From contig CP048723.1 in NCBI GenBank assembly GCA_022641835.1, positions 348,427 to 412,426 of the forward strand: 64,000 nt of DNA, written 5' to 3'. Positions 28,323-37,825 of this stretch are shown in pieces. The stretch is from Petasospora fabianii. Taxonomy: Eukaryota > Ascomycota > Saccharomycetes > Phaffomycetales > Wickerhamomycetaceae. The translations under genes were made by a program, and so were the position numbers. The notes beneath the pieces were generated by a model, which was not told the DNA's origin, did not search any database, and was given only the letters and a program-made list of their open reading frames with translations. Position 1 is the first letter of the stretch; every line of letters starts with the position of its first letter.

Positions 28323-29732
28323 TTAATGACCAGACCATTCAATACTATCCAAATCAATACCTTCCTTGACCATTTCCCAAAGTGGGGATAACTCTCTCAA
28401 GAACTCAACACGCTCATTGATGGCCTTAACAACGTAATCAATCTCCTCTTCAGTGGTGAATCTACCGATACCAAATCTGATGGATGAATGAGCCAAGGCG
28501 TCATCAGCACCAAGGGCGTGCAAGACATAAGATGGTTCCAAAGAGGCCGATGTACAAGCAGAACCGGAGGAAAGGGCAATATCTTTCAAAGCCATAAGCA
28601 ATGATTCACCTTCAATGTAAGCAAATGAGACATTAACACAACCGGCATATCTGTGGTCAGCGGATCCGTTCAATTGGGTATGTTCGATAGAGAGCAAACC
28701 ATCAGTGAGTTTCTTGGACAGTCTCTTAATGTGTTGTTGATCGTAGTCCATATCCTCTTTAATCAATCTACAAGCTTCACCAAACCCTGTGACGAGTGGA
28801 GGAGCCAAAGTACCAGATCTGAGACCACGTTCCTGACCACCACCAGTGATGATTGGATCAACTCTGACTCTTGGTCTTCTTCTAACGTAGATGGCACCGA
28901 TACCCTTTGGACCATAAATCTTGTGAGAAGAGATGGACATAAGATCAATGTTCATCTTGTTAACGTCGATTGGGATTTTACCAACGGCTTGAGCACAATC
29001 AGAATGGAAGAAAACCTTGTGTTTACGACAAATCTTACCAATCTCTTCGATGGGTTGGATGACACCGATTTCGTTGTTAACAGCCATGACGGAGACGATA
29101 CATGTATCCTTACGGATACTTTTTTCCAATTCTTCGAGGTTAATCAATCCATCTTCTCCAACGTTAAGATACGTCACATCAAAACCTTCATCTTGCATGT
29201 GTCTTGCAGAATCCAAGATACATTTGTGTTCTGTCTTAACTGTGATGATATGTTTCTTAGTTTTCTTGTAGAATCTTGGAACACCTTTAATGGCCATGTT
29301 GTTTGACTCGGTTGCACCGGAGGTGAAGATGATCTCCTTTGGGTCTGCACCAATGAGATCAGCTAAATGCTTTCTAGCGATTTCAATTTCCTTATCAGTT
29401 TCCCAACCATAAGAATGGGTGTTTGAGTGTGGGTTACCGTAAAGACCTGTGTAAAATTGAAGCATCTTGTCAAGAACACGAGGATCAGTTGGTGTAGTTG
29501 CCTGCATATCGAGATAGATTGGTCTTGTTCCGTTGAGTGGATTTGCCGAGAAGGCATTACGAGAGATGGTCTCAGCGGCAGAACTCATTGGTTGAAGAAG
29601 TTCATCATCTTCTGAAGCAGAAGTGGCGGCTCCTACAGTTGCTGGTCTCGTAGTGGAGGAACTGATGAGCCTGCGAAGAGGAGTAGCGGTCGGAGCTCTG
29701 ACCGAGGCTCTAAGGGCGAGCTTGTGAAGCAT
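28323..29732 (-). CDS. NFS1: Mitochondrial cysteine desulfurase Nfs1
   Basis: The 469-residue protein has an N-terminal presequence rich in Arg/Ser/Ala (about 1-55). The group I desulfurase core follows: [43 protein letters not shown], the PLP-lysine motif [13 protein letters not shown] near residue 270, and the catalytic cysteine loop [16 protein letters not shown] near residue 390. It ends with the eukaryotic Nfs1 tail [21 protein letters not shown]. It provides persulfide sulfur for Fe-S clusters with Isd11 and for tRNA thiolation. It may also supply sulfur for molybdenum cofactor here, which is an inference from the MoaE gene nearby. Confidence 0.96.
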   Translation of the reverse strand: MLHKLALRASVRAPTATPLRRLISSSTTRPATVGAATSASEDDELLQPMSSAAETISRNAFSANPLNGTRPIYLDMQATTPTDPRVLDKMLQFYTGLYGNPHSNTHSYGWETDKEIEIARKHLADLIGADPKEIIFTSGATESNNMAIKGVPRFYKKTKKHIITVKTEHKCILDSARHMQDEGFDVTYLNVGEDGLINLEELEKSIRKDTCIVSVMAVNNEIGVIQPIEEIGKICRKHKVFFHSDCAQAVGKIPIDVNKMNIDLMSISSHKIYGPKGIGAIYVRRRPRVRVDPIITGGGQERGLRSGTLAPPLVTGFGEACRLIKEDMDYDQQHIKRLSKKLTDGLLSIEHTQLNGSADHRYAGCVNVSFAYIEGESLLMALKDIALSSGSACTSASLEPSYVLHALGADDALAHSSIRFGIGRFTTEEEIDYVVKAINERVEFLRELSPLWEMVKEGIDLDSIEWSGH

Positions 29733-30708
29733 TGTGTGGGCAGCGAATCAGTTGTGTGGTGGATGACTGAGCTGATGGGGCTAGTAGAGATGTGTGTGTG
29801 TGTAGGTATGAGAATGAATAGATGTGTGTTATTAGGAAACAAGTCTTTGCTGATGTTCAGATCTTTATCAATAGCCGACAGTATCGATTAGCGCCGGCGG
29901 CAAGATTAGTCAGAGGAGAACAAACTGTGTATATATCAGGGCAAGGGCAAGTGTTAATTGCGGATAAGTTAAATGTGTGTTCTGTGATTATAAGCGACTT
30001 CAAATGAACACAGCGGTTAATTGTTGTTCTTTGAATAGAAGTCACTTTTAAGTGGGCGGCAAAGTAAAAGGGTGGCGGCTTTGAAGTGGTGGAGTTGAGT
30101 CCAGCCATAGTTTTTTTTTTTTTATTTATTTAATTTAATTTTTTTTTTTTTTTATTTTCCTGTCGCGCGGGGAGGCGAGTTTACCGGTGGAGGTTAATGG
30201 TTAGTAAAGGAGAGCTTAATGTCTTCGTTTAGTCTTATCTTGGGTGTATACTGTTGTGTTAATGCATTTAACACTCTGAATGATATAGATCTGAGACACT
30301 ATGCAGATCTCCCCCACATGTCAACCCCTGGAGAACAATAGATGCAAATGTTGCCTGATCTCCGGATGCGGAGATGACTATATACTTTGTCAGGATTATA
30401 CTTGTTTAACGGGGAGTTCTATTTGAGAATATCTTTGCAAATGCAAATGACTTACACTTTCAATAGGATATAATCAACCATAAATAAACATACCAAGGAA
30501 TAGGATCAACTAAATAAAACACACCCAACAACAACATATGATAAAAGAGTCGACTCACCGCGCCATCGCCCAACGTCTCCCCAGGACGAAAAATGTCCCC
30601 TCCCCCAATCTTTACACCCAAACTTGGTATACAGTAGCGCATCTTTGAACTCTCGATTGCCACCAGACACACCATTGGACTGGACATAGAGATATAGAGG
30701 AGGAGATA
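29733..30708. other. Divergent intergenic NFS1-PET8 with long T/A tracts
   Basis: This is 976 bp without a convincing gene. A GT microsatellite lies at 29791-29801. Nearly uninterrupted T/A runs span 30110-30160 and are followed by a GC-rich 'tgtcgcgcgggg' block, a nucleosome-depleted promoter-like arrangement. Short open frames on the minus strand (29857-30108 and 30460-30798) have no recognisable protein features. Confidence 0.4.
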
Positions 30709-31638
30709 ATGTCTGATAATGACTTTGTGATATCTTTGCTTGTTCGTGTTACTCTTTGAGTCCTCGAGATCAGAAACAGATCTCGAGGGGACTCTCATTC
30801 TCTACCAACATCACTAACTAACAACTCATAGGCAGGTGCAGCAGCTGGAACATCAACAGATCTTACCTTTTTCCCCATCGATACCATCAAGACTCGTCTT
30901 CAAGCTAAAGGTGGATTCTTTCATAATGGTGGATGGAGAGGAATCTATAGAGGTCTTGGATCAGCAGTAATCGCTTCTGCTCCCTCAGCATCTCTTTTCT
31001 TTGTCACTTATGATACTATGAAATCTGTGCTAACGCCAATTACAAAGTCAAGGATTGCCAATGAGGACATTGCATCAGCTACAGCTCATATGCTTTCAGC
31101 TTCTTGTGGTGAAATTGCAGCTTGCTTAGTTAGAGTCCCAGCTGAAGTTATTAAGCAACGTACACAGGCTTCCAAGTTCTCAAGTTCATTAGATACATTC
31201 AAAAGTGTTTGGAGGAATGAATCAGGTGAAGGTATCATTCGAGGCTTTTATAGAGGTTGGGGAACAACTATCATGAGAGAGATCCCCTTCACTATTATTC
31301 AATTCCCACTTTATGAATGGCTTAAAAAGACATGGGCAAAGAAAAATGGTAAAGAAGTTGTTAACCCATTACAAGGTGCCATTTGTGGATCCATAGCTGG
31401 TGGTGTCGCTGCAGCTTTGACTACTCCATTAGATGTACTCAAGACGAGAATCATGTTAAATGAAAAACGTGTTGGTGTCTTGAGCTTAGCAAAGACTATC
31501 TTGAAAGAAGAAGGTTTCAAAGTGTTCCTTAGTGGTATTGGACCAAGAACTATGTGGATTAGTGCTGGTGGTGCAATCTTCCTCGGTGTTTATGAGACGG
31601 CAAGTACAGCACTGAGAACTATAAAGGAAAAAGTATAG
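30709..31638 (+). CDS. PET8: Mitochondrial S-adenosylmethionine carrier
   Basis: Exons 30709-30741 and 30832-31638 give 279 residues (yeast Pet8: 284). Exon 1 encodes MSDNDFVISLL and exon 2 resumes AGAAAGTSTDL, matching the Pet8 N-terminus. Three mitochondrial-carrier repeats carry the signatures PIDTIKTRLQAKGG, PAEVIKQRTQ and PLDVLKTRIM. The donor is GTTCGT (unusual), the branch ACTAAC and the acceptor CATAG. The carrier imports SAM into the matrix for methylation, lipoate and biotin synthesis. The intron holds a perfect 10-bp hairpin. Confidence 0.9.
30762..30788 (+). repeat. Perfect inverted repeat in the PET8 intron
   Basis: CCTCGAGATC (30762-30771) and GATCTCGAGG (30779-30788) form a 10-bp stem with a 7-nt loop. 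It lies between the weak donor at 30742 and the branch point near 30816, so folding would bring the two together. Confidence 0.75.
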
Positions 31639-31735
31639 ATGAAATAAAGAAAATATGAAGTCTAATATCTACACTCACAGTTAAAAAGACATGATGACCA
31701 TTTATCCAAAATAATTATCACTAATAAGAAACACC

Positions 31736-33316
31736 TTACTCATCCTGCAAAGAACCCTCTGGGACTCTGTAGAGAACAAGCTTAGCATCATTTGGCTTTC
31801 TAAGAATAACATATTGACCATCCTCTTGAGCAGCAATGATGTCAATATAAGACTTGACAATACCCCAACCGTTACCAGCAGACAAGTTGATTTGCATAGC
31901 CAAATCCTGTGGTCTATAAGAGGCAACACCCAAGATTTGGTGCTTTGTGTTATCCTTGAAGTTGACTCTAGAGACGAAACCGAGCTTGATAGTGTCAACA
32001 CCGGCAAGGAGAGCCTGTTGAGCCCATTTGGAGAACTTGTTGTTGTTGTTCTTCAACTCAGCAGCCATAATGGCACCACGTTGTGTGTTGATCTTGGTCT
32101 TCCAGTCAAGTGGTGTCTTACGGAACTCGTTAGAGGCCTTGACAGACAAAGTTTGACCACTAGCAAGGTCCTTAGCATCGTATTCAGTACGAATGACAAT
32201 GGAAACTGGTTCTTCAGTTTCCTCTTCGGACTTGGCACCAAGTGTGAACTTACGGTACTTGTAACCCTTGGATAAAAGTGGCTCGGATCCCTGGTGGAAT
32301 GGGTTTGGATTCTCAAGCTTAACGGTTTGCTCATCAACAACGGCATTAGCGACAAAGTTTTGGTTGACAAAGACAGCTTCGAGGGACAAGTTTGAAGCGT
32401 TATCAATGTTGGAGTCTGAAGCGTCAGATGGAGCATCGACAGCGTTCTCATCAACGGTGATCTTGTCAATCTGAGAACCTTCACGCTTGTCAAGGAAGAT
32501 AACACCATCCTTCTTAGTGACGATAATGTCCCAAGAGTAGACGGATCTGGTGGCACACATAAGCTGGGCAACGACAGAGTCAGTAGAGTAGACGGTGGCA
32601 GTCTTCTTAGAGTTCAAAGATTGAATAACTGGATCGTCAGAGGCAGTTGGGTTGTAAATGGCAGCATCAATGGCCTTAAGTGGGGCAGCAGAACGCTCAA
32701 TGGTCTTCTTATATGGCTTGATAGCACCATAGGTACCCAAGTCCTCAGCCTCAGAGACCTGGAAGTTAAGCTTAGTGAGCTTGTTGAGCTCAACTTCGGA
32801 GACAACTGACCAGGAGTCATCAACCTTAATGGAAGCTTCTCTAACTCTCTCTGGTTTTTCATCTCTCCAACGTCTACCACCATAACCACCGCCAAAGGCA
32901 CCACCTCTTCTTGGAGCAGATGGAGCACCGGTTCTCTTCTGATAAGATTGAGCACCAGCAGTTGAGTTATTAGCACCACCTCTTCTCTTGTTCAAAACGG
33001 TAGCAGCTGGAGCCTTTTGAATTGGTTTAGAAGAGTTGTCAACAACTTCGAAATCGTCACCTTTCTCAGCCTCTTCAGAACCGAACTGAGTAGCAGAGGA
33101 GGCACCATAGGCATGGAAGTAATCTCTCTGACCTCTCTTACCTTGGGTCTTGACGTCCTTAAGCTCAGCAGCTTGCCAGTCAGCAGCCTTACCGAGTTTG
33201 TCGGCCTTGGAGAATGGGGCGTATGGAATGTCAGAGAAACGGAGGGACTCTGGAATAGCAGATGGTGGACCCCAAGTGGATGGAGGAGCACTGTCAATGG
33301 AGAATGGAAGGGACAT
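31736..33316 (-). CDS. Translation initiation factor eIF3 subunit d
   Basis: The 526-residue protein follows eIF3d throughout: WGPPSAIPESLRFSDIPYAPFSKADKLGKAADW, a Gly/Arg-rich linker (GGRRWRDEKP) and a central RSVYSWDIIVTKKDG. The cap-binding-related region has WKTKINTQRGAIMAAELKNNNNKFSKWAQQALLAG, and the C-terminus QILGVASYRPQDLAMQINLSAGNGWGIV. eIF3d is on the mRNA exit side of the 40S-bound eIF3 and can bind caps of selected mRNAs. S. cerevisiae has lost it, S. pombe has it (Moe1). Its presence indicates a larger eIF3 in this yeast. Confidence 0.93.
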   Translation of the reverse strand: MSLPFSIDSAPPSTWGPPSAIPESLRFSDIPYAPFSKADKLGKAADWQAAELKDVKTQGKRGQRDYFHAYGASSATQFGSEEAEKGDDFEVVDNSSKPIQKAPAATVLNKRRGGANNSTAGAQSYQKRTGAPSAPRRGGAFGGGYGGRRWRDEKPERVREASIKVDDSWSVVSEVELNKLTKLNFQVSEAEDLGTYGAIKPYKKTIERSAAPLKAIDAAIYNPTASDDPVIQSLNSKKTATVYSTDSVVAQLMCATRSVYSWDIIVTKKDGVIFLDKREGSQIDKITVDENAVDAPSDASDSNIDNASNLSLEAVFVNQNFVANAVVDEQTVKLENPNPFHQGSEPLLSKGYKYRKFTLGAKSEEETEEPVSIVIRTEYDAKDLASGQTLSVKASNEFRKTPLDWKTKINTQRGAIMAAELKNNNNKFSKWAQQALLAGVDTIKLGFVSRVNFKDNTKHQILGVASYRPQDLAMQINLSAGNGWGIVKSYIDIIAAQEDGQYVILRKPNDAKLVLYRVPEGSLQDE

Positions 33317-33738
33317 GTTTCCAGTTGTAGCTTAGCTTATTGAATGGATAAAGTTGTTGGTAAGAGAGTTTGTTGTAGTTGTCCTCAAATTTTTCAACGC
33401 GATCGATGGAGAACGGGGACGCGTCAAAGTTTGGGTTAGTTTAAAGGGCAATATTTATGAGTGTTTCAATAAATAAATCATTGATTTGGATACTTAGATA
33501 TATTAATAATTATATTCATACTTTTTTTGACCTTTAAACCCAAAGTATACAATTTACCTGTAAAATCGCAACTCTGTCTCCATACTAAACCCACACCGCT
33601 CAGCCAAATCACCCTCACTTTTCGCAACCCGCGATTCAGAGATTCGAATCTCTCAGTGGCGAAAACATAAACCTCCACACTCCCTTTTAGCTATCTTCTG
33701 TGCCAATTCCTTCAGTATAATTCTAAGCAATCCTTACA
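33317..33738. other. Divergent intergenic eIF3d-PRE3
   Basis: This is 422 bp. A single MCB-like ACGCGT lies at 33419-33424. AGTGGCGAAA at 33654-33663 resembles the Rpn4/PACE proteasome element GGTGGCAAA, which would suit PRE3 but is not an exact match. Isolated Pol III A-box-like and B-box-like motifs are present without a cloverleaf. Confidence 0.4.
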
Positions 33739-34616
33739 ATGAATGGAATCTCCGTTGACATCAATCATCTCAAGAAGGGAGAGGTTTCGTATGTTGTTTT
33801 AACTCTTTTCTCGCTCACCATTGGGTGTGCTCATTCAATAGCATACTAACATCTTCGACACAGTCTCGGTACATCTATGTACGTCTTATATTACCCATTC
33901 CACCGTGGGTGGTTCATTATAATGAACCAGTGTGTCAATTGGATCAAATGAAGTACTAACTCATCAAATTAGCATGGCTGTCACATTCAAAGACGGTGTG
34001 ATTCTTGGAGCCGACTCGTAAGTGTTACTTCCTCATTCATACATAAGAGCTTGTTACTAACACCCATCTCAGACGTACCACCACGGGGTCATACATCGCT
34101 AACAGAGTCACAGACAAACTGACACAAATCCATGACCTGATCTGGTGTTGTCGTTCCGGTTCCGCTGCTGATACACAAGCCGTTGCCGATATCGCAAAGT
34201 ACCATTTGGAGATGTACGTTATGCAACATGGTCATTCCGCTTCTCCAAAAGTGGCATCTAGCATCTTGCAAGAATTGACATACACAAACAAAGATGCATT
34301 AACCGCCGGTTTGATTGTCGCTGGATTTGACGAGCAGAGAGGAGTTGGTGAAGTTTATAGTATACCGCTTGGTGGTTCCGTTCATCAACAAGATTTTGCC
34401 ATTGCAGGTTCCGGTTCGAGTTATATCTATGGTTGGACGGAGAAGAATTACAAAAAACAGATGGAAAAGGATGAAGTTGTGTCATTTGTCAAGACTGCAT
34501 TGTCTCAGGCTATCAAATGGGATGGTTCCTCTGGTGGTGTTATTAGAATGGTCATCTTAACAAAGAATGGTATTGAGAGACTCATCTTTTACCCAGATGA
34601 GTATGAAAATGCTTGA
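33739..34616 (+). CDS. PRE3: 20S proteasome beta-1 subunit (caspase-like), four exons
   Basis: Exons 33739-33788, 33864-33878, 33973-34017 and 34073-34616 give 217 residues aligned end to end with yeast Pre3. Propeptide MNGISVDINHLKKGEVSLG is followed by T20, the mature N-terminal nucleophile (TSIMAVTFKDG). TTTGSYIANRVTDKLTQI, WCCRSGSAADTQAVADI and the C-terminal SGGVIRMVILTKNGIERLIFYPDEYE follow. All introns have TACTAAC branch points and donors GTATGT, GTACGT and GTAAGT. Exon 2 is a 15-nt microexon that encodes L18-G19-T20-S21 and parts of S17 and I22, the self-cleavage site and catalytic Thr. A PACE-like box lies about 80 bp upstream. Confidence 0.95.
33910..33929 (+). repeat. 20-bp perfect palindrome in PRE3 intron 2
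   Basis: TGGTTCATTATAATGAACCA lies 31 nt after the microexon donor and 24 nt before the TACTAAC branch point. As RNA it can fold into a tight hairpin between donor and branch point. Confidence 0.8.
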
Positions 34617-34748
34617 AATGGGGTGTATAATTGTTTCATTTGATATGAAATGTCGTCATTTGGTTTCTTTGAAACTCTGTAGTTTAACTATTGCGATAGC
34701 AGATAACACAAGTAAAATGAACGTGTATGCAAGGTGATATCAGGAGAC

Positions 34749-35528
34749 TTAAAAGTTAACAGCTCTCTCGTCGATCCAACAATCCCATTTCTCAACTTTT
34801 TGCTTTAAAGCACTACCACCAATAACATCCAAATTACCATCCATCTGTTCAAATTTGAAAGCACCAGCATGAGCACCAAGCTCTATCTCATCTTCATCAA
34901 CAGCTGCATTAGAGTCACCTTCAACTTTGGAGACATTAGCACTTTGAAGCTTTCTATACGCATCAATTTCCTTCTCCAACACTTCCTTGATCTTTGCAGG
35001 CTGTCTAGCACTGAATAAGTCCGTCTTGTTACAAGCAATCAAGATATCAACACCTCCTGGTCTGCGTTCCGTGACGAGAAGTACTTTATACAAGAAATGA
35101 GCAGCCTCAATCAGTTTTGCCTGATCCAAAGTAGCATCAATCATAAACACCAATCCATGAATGTTCTTCGACGTCTTTATCTCGTCGAGTAGAAGACTGT
35201 GCAACTTATTATGTCCTGGGAACTCAATGAGCTTAAAGTTTGTAGCTGACGATGTGCCACGTGTTGTAGATGGAAGACCAAACCGTGTATGCACATTTGG
35301 CTCCTGTGATGTGACAGTTGGCAAGATCTTCCCATATGTCAACCAATGGAAATATGTCGTCTTTCCCGAATTTGATGGACCACAGATGATGAAAGTTGGT
35401 TGAGTGTTGGTGGATCCTCCAAGTGCTGGGATGAACGGTGTGGCAGAGTTGCGCTGGTGCAAAAACACCAGCACAAGCGAAGACAAGATAACCAGAACAG
35501 TGGCAAGATACACCGTGATATCGACCAT
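34749..35528 (-). CDS. SRP102: Signal recognition particle receptor beta subunit
   Basis: The 259-residue protein has an N-terminal membrane anchor (VYLATVLVILSSLVLVFL, about 6-23). A Ras-like GTPase domain follows with P-loop GPSNSGKTTYF (about 51), a G2/G3 region with FPGHNKL (about 104) and the G4 motif ACNKTDLF (about 166). Only the final GAFKFEQMDG block fits the G5/C-terminal pattern of SRbeta. It anchors the SRP receptor alpha subunit at the ER for co-translational targeting. Length is close to yeast Srp102 (244). An acidic insert (about 205-225) is extra. Confidence 0.88.
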   Translation of the reverse strand: MVDITVYLATVLVILSSLVLVFLHQRNSATPFIPALGGSTNTQPTFIICGPSNSGKTTYFHWLTYGKILPTVTSQEPNVHTRFGLPSTTRGTSSATNFKLIEFPGHNKLHSLLLDEIKTSKNIHGLVFMIDATLDQAKLIEAAHFLYKVLLVTERRPGGVDILIACNKTDLFSARQPAKIKEVLEKEIDAYRKLQSANVSKVEGDSNAAVDEDEIELGAHAGAFKFEQMDGNLDVIGGSALKQKVEKWDCWIDERAVNF

Positions 35529-35680
35529 TGTCTCGTTTGAATGGAGTAGTTCGGACAGGACCCTAACAAGATCACATTGGGGAAGAGGACGTTATCGAGC
35601 GCTTTTATTTCAGTGGAGAACATCCGGACACCATTTTTTATTTTAATTTATTTCAATTTTATTTTAATAAAAAAGGTTAT

Positions 35681-35698
35681 CACGTGTTATATCACGTG
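35681..35698. promoter_or_regulatory. Paired CACGTG E-boxes between SRP102 and the desaturase gene
   Basis: Two ATCACGTG motifs (CACGTG at 35681-35686 and 35693-35698) lie 12 bp apart within a near-palindromic block. CACGTG is bound by yeast bHLH factors such as Cbf1, Pho4 or Tye7. The 332-bp divergent interval around it is otherwise AT-rich with no other feature. Confidence 0.6.
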
Positions 35699-35860
35699 AT
35701 AAATAAACAAATCTCATGACACCTGGACATCTCATTGTATATCCTCCTTAAGCGGCTGATCCCAAACGAGATGATGTCTCTCCACAGATCCTGATTCTAT
35801 AGATCCCAGCTCTGCCAGATCGACCACTCATTAACTTTTCCACACACTCGCTAAGGTCCA

Positions 35861-37648
35861 ATGTCCAACGCCCGTGTCCTCTCGCGCAGCGACATCGAGC
35901 ACCGCATTGCTCAGGGCGACTGCATCGTTCTTTACAAGAACACGGTGCTTCGCCTCAACTCTTGGATCCGTTTCCATCCTGGTGGAGACAAGGCCGTCTA
36001 CCATTTGGTGGGTCGAGATGCTACAGATGAGATGCTGGCATATCACGCTGATGAGACCGTTGCGACTTTTAAGCGCTGGCAAATCGGTGTCATTGATCAC
36101 AAGTGGGAGAACATGCGTCCTCCTATCCAAGGTGGTATCTTCAGGACATACGAGGAACAGAAGAAGCTTGAGAGAAGAAACTCACACACCTCCACAAGCT
36201 CAGGCTGCTCCACAGACTCTCCATGCGAAGGATCCGCTTCCACGGAGCCATCAGATGTTGAAGACGAGACCGAGATCAAGAAGCCATCGGCTACAGTCGC
36301 ATCATCTCAGGCAAATACTACACCACAACTCAATCCAAGAGTAAAGCAACTTGCAGGTACAACAGACCCATCAGTCAAACCAGTAATACCCGGAAACATG
36401 ATCCCATCTCTCTCCACCAAGGAGGCATACGCGCGCAAGGTTATTAAGGATCCATCAGATGTCATCGATAACTATGACCATGAGCAGCTAGAAAAGGACA
36501 TAAAATCACTCCCATCGTTAGATCCAGAAACACAGGAATCGCTCTCTAAAGAATATAACTCCCTTCATCAACAGATCATAGATTTGGGTTACTATGACTG
36601 TCCATACATTGAGTATGGCCGTGAGGCTGCTCGTATCGGTTCGCTCTTCTCTACCGCATTCATCTTAGTGTACTTCCGCTGGTATTTCCTCTCTGCTGTG
36701 GTCTTGGGACTCGGATGGCAACAATTGGTGTTCATTGCCCATGATGCAGGTCATATCTCCATCACTCATGATTACCAGACTGACAATATCATCGGTATGA
36801 CTGTCGCATCTTACATCGGAGGTCTTTCTCTTGGCTGGTGGAAGAGAAATCATAACGTTCACCATCTCATCACTAATGACCCAGTTCATGATCCAGATAT
36901 CCAGCACCTTCCATTCTTTGCCGTCAGTACAAGATTGTTTGGTAACATCTATTCTACATACTATGAGAAGTTTCTATGGTTTGACAAGTTTGCGGAACTC
37001 GTCATCCCTCTACAGGAGTACCTTTATTACCCAATCCTCTGTTTTGGAAGATTTAACTTGTACAGACTATCCTGGATGCATGTCCTCCTCGGTCAAGGTC
37101 CACGTCATGGAAAGGCCGCTTGGTTCAGATACTATGAGCTTGTTGGATTAGCCTTTTTCAACTTTTGGTTCTTTTATTTGTTGGTCTACAAAACTCTCCC
37201 AGACAACAGCACAAGATTCATGTATGTCATGGTTTCTCACATCACCACCATGATTGTTCATGTTCAGATTACGCTTTCTCATTTTGCAATGTCCACACAA
37301 GATCTTGGTGTTCATGAGTCCTTTGTCTCAAGACAGATTCGTACCACTATGGATGTTGATTGTCCAGAGTGGTTTGATTACTTCCATGGTGGATTGCAAT
37401 TCCAGGCTATTCATCATTTGTTCCCAAGGCTTCCAAGACACAACTTTAGAAAAGTTCAACCAATGGTAATTGGCTTCTGTGAAAAAGTTGGGTTAAAGTA
37501 TTCCATTTATGGGTTCGTGGATGGTAACAAGGAGGTTATTGACAGATTGGCTGACATTGCTAAGCAGGCAAAGATCTTGAAGGAATGTACAAAAAGTATG
37601 AAGGAGGAGGCAATTAGAGAGGGAAACTTATTTGATCCACACTTCTGA
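35861..37648 (+). CDS. Cytochrome b5-fused sphingolipid delta-8 desaturase
   Basis: The 595-residue protein begins with a cytochrome b5 domain (heme motif FHPGGDKAVYHLVGRDAT, about residue 37). A Ser/Thr-rich linker with SSGCSTDSPCEGSAS follows, then a front-end desaturase domain. Three His boxes are visible: HDAGH near residue 290, HNVHH near 329 and QAIHH near 514. The Gln in the third box and the N-terminal b5 fusion define the front-end/sphingolipid delta-8 group. It makes 8-unsaturated sphingoid bases for glucosylceramide in the ER. S. cerevisiae lacks it. A front-end fatty acid desaturase is a less likely alternative. Confidence 0.85.
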   Translation: MSNARVLSRSDIEHRIAQGDCIVLYKNTVLRLNSWIRFHPGGDKAVYHLVGRDATDEMLAYHADETVATFKRWQIGVIDHKWENMRPPIQGGIFRTYEEQKKLERRNSHTSTSSGCSTDSPCEGSASTEPSDVEDETEIKKPSATVASSQANTTPQLNPRVKQLAGTTDPSVKPVIPGNMIPSLSTKEAYARKVIKDPSDVIDNYDHEQLEKDIKSLPSLDPETQESLSKEYNSLHQQIIDLGYYDCPYIEYGREAARIGSLFSTAFILVYFRWYFLSAVVLGLGWQQLVFIAHDAGHISITHDYQTDNIIGMTVASYIGGLSLGWWKRNHNVHHLITNDPVHDPDIQHLPFFAVSTRLFGNIYSTYYEKFLWFDKFAELVIPLQEYLYYPILCFGRFNLYRLSWMHVLLGQGPRHGKAAWFRYYELVGLAFFNFWFFYLLVYKTLPDNSTRFMYVMVSHITTMIVHVQITLSHFAMSTQDLGVHESFVSRQIRTTMDVDCPEWFDYFHGGLQFQAIHHLFPRLPRHNFRKVQPMVIGFCEKVGLKYSIYGFVDGNKEVIDRLADIAKQAKILKECTKSMKEEAIREGNLFDPHF

Positions 37649-37825
37649 GGAATACTTAAAGGGAAGAAAAAAGTTATACATATATATTATTGGTTAGGGT
37701 TTCTTAAGTTATTATATGAGTCGCATTATACACGCTGTTACATACACATATCTATGCAGTAGCCAGCACTGGTAGTCTACATATCACGGGTAAAGTGAAA
37801 GTAAGAATCTCATGGTATTCTTCTT

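Noticed and set aside
29857-30798. Minus-strand frames between NFS1 and PET8
   Set aside because: The one at 30460-30798 overlaps PET8 exon 1 and part of its intron; the other has no domain. Both are best explained as chance frames.
33600-33665. Possible tRNA: A-box-like TGGCTGAGCGG on the minus strand and a B-box-like GATTCGAATCT nearby
   Set aside because: The motifs are in the wrong order for one gene on either strand, the T-arm lacks the G53-C61 pair, and no acceptor stem or cloverleaf can be formed.
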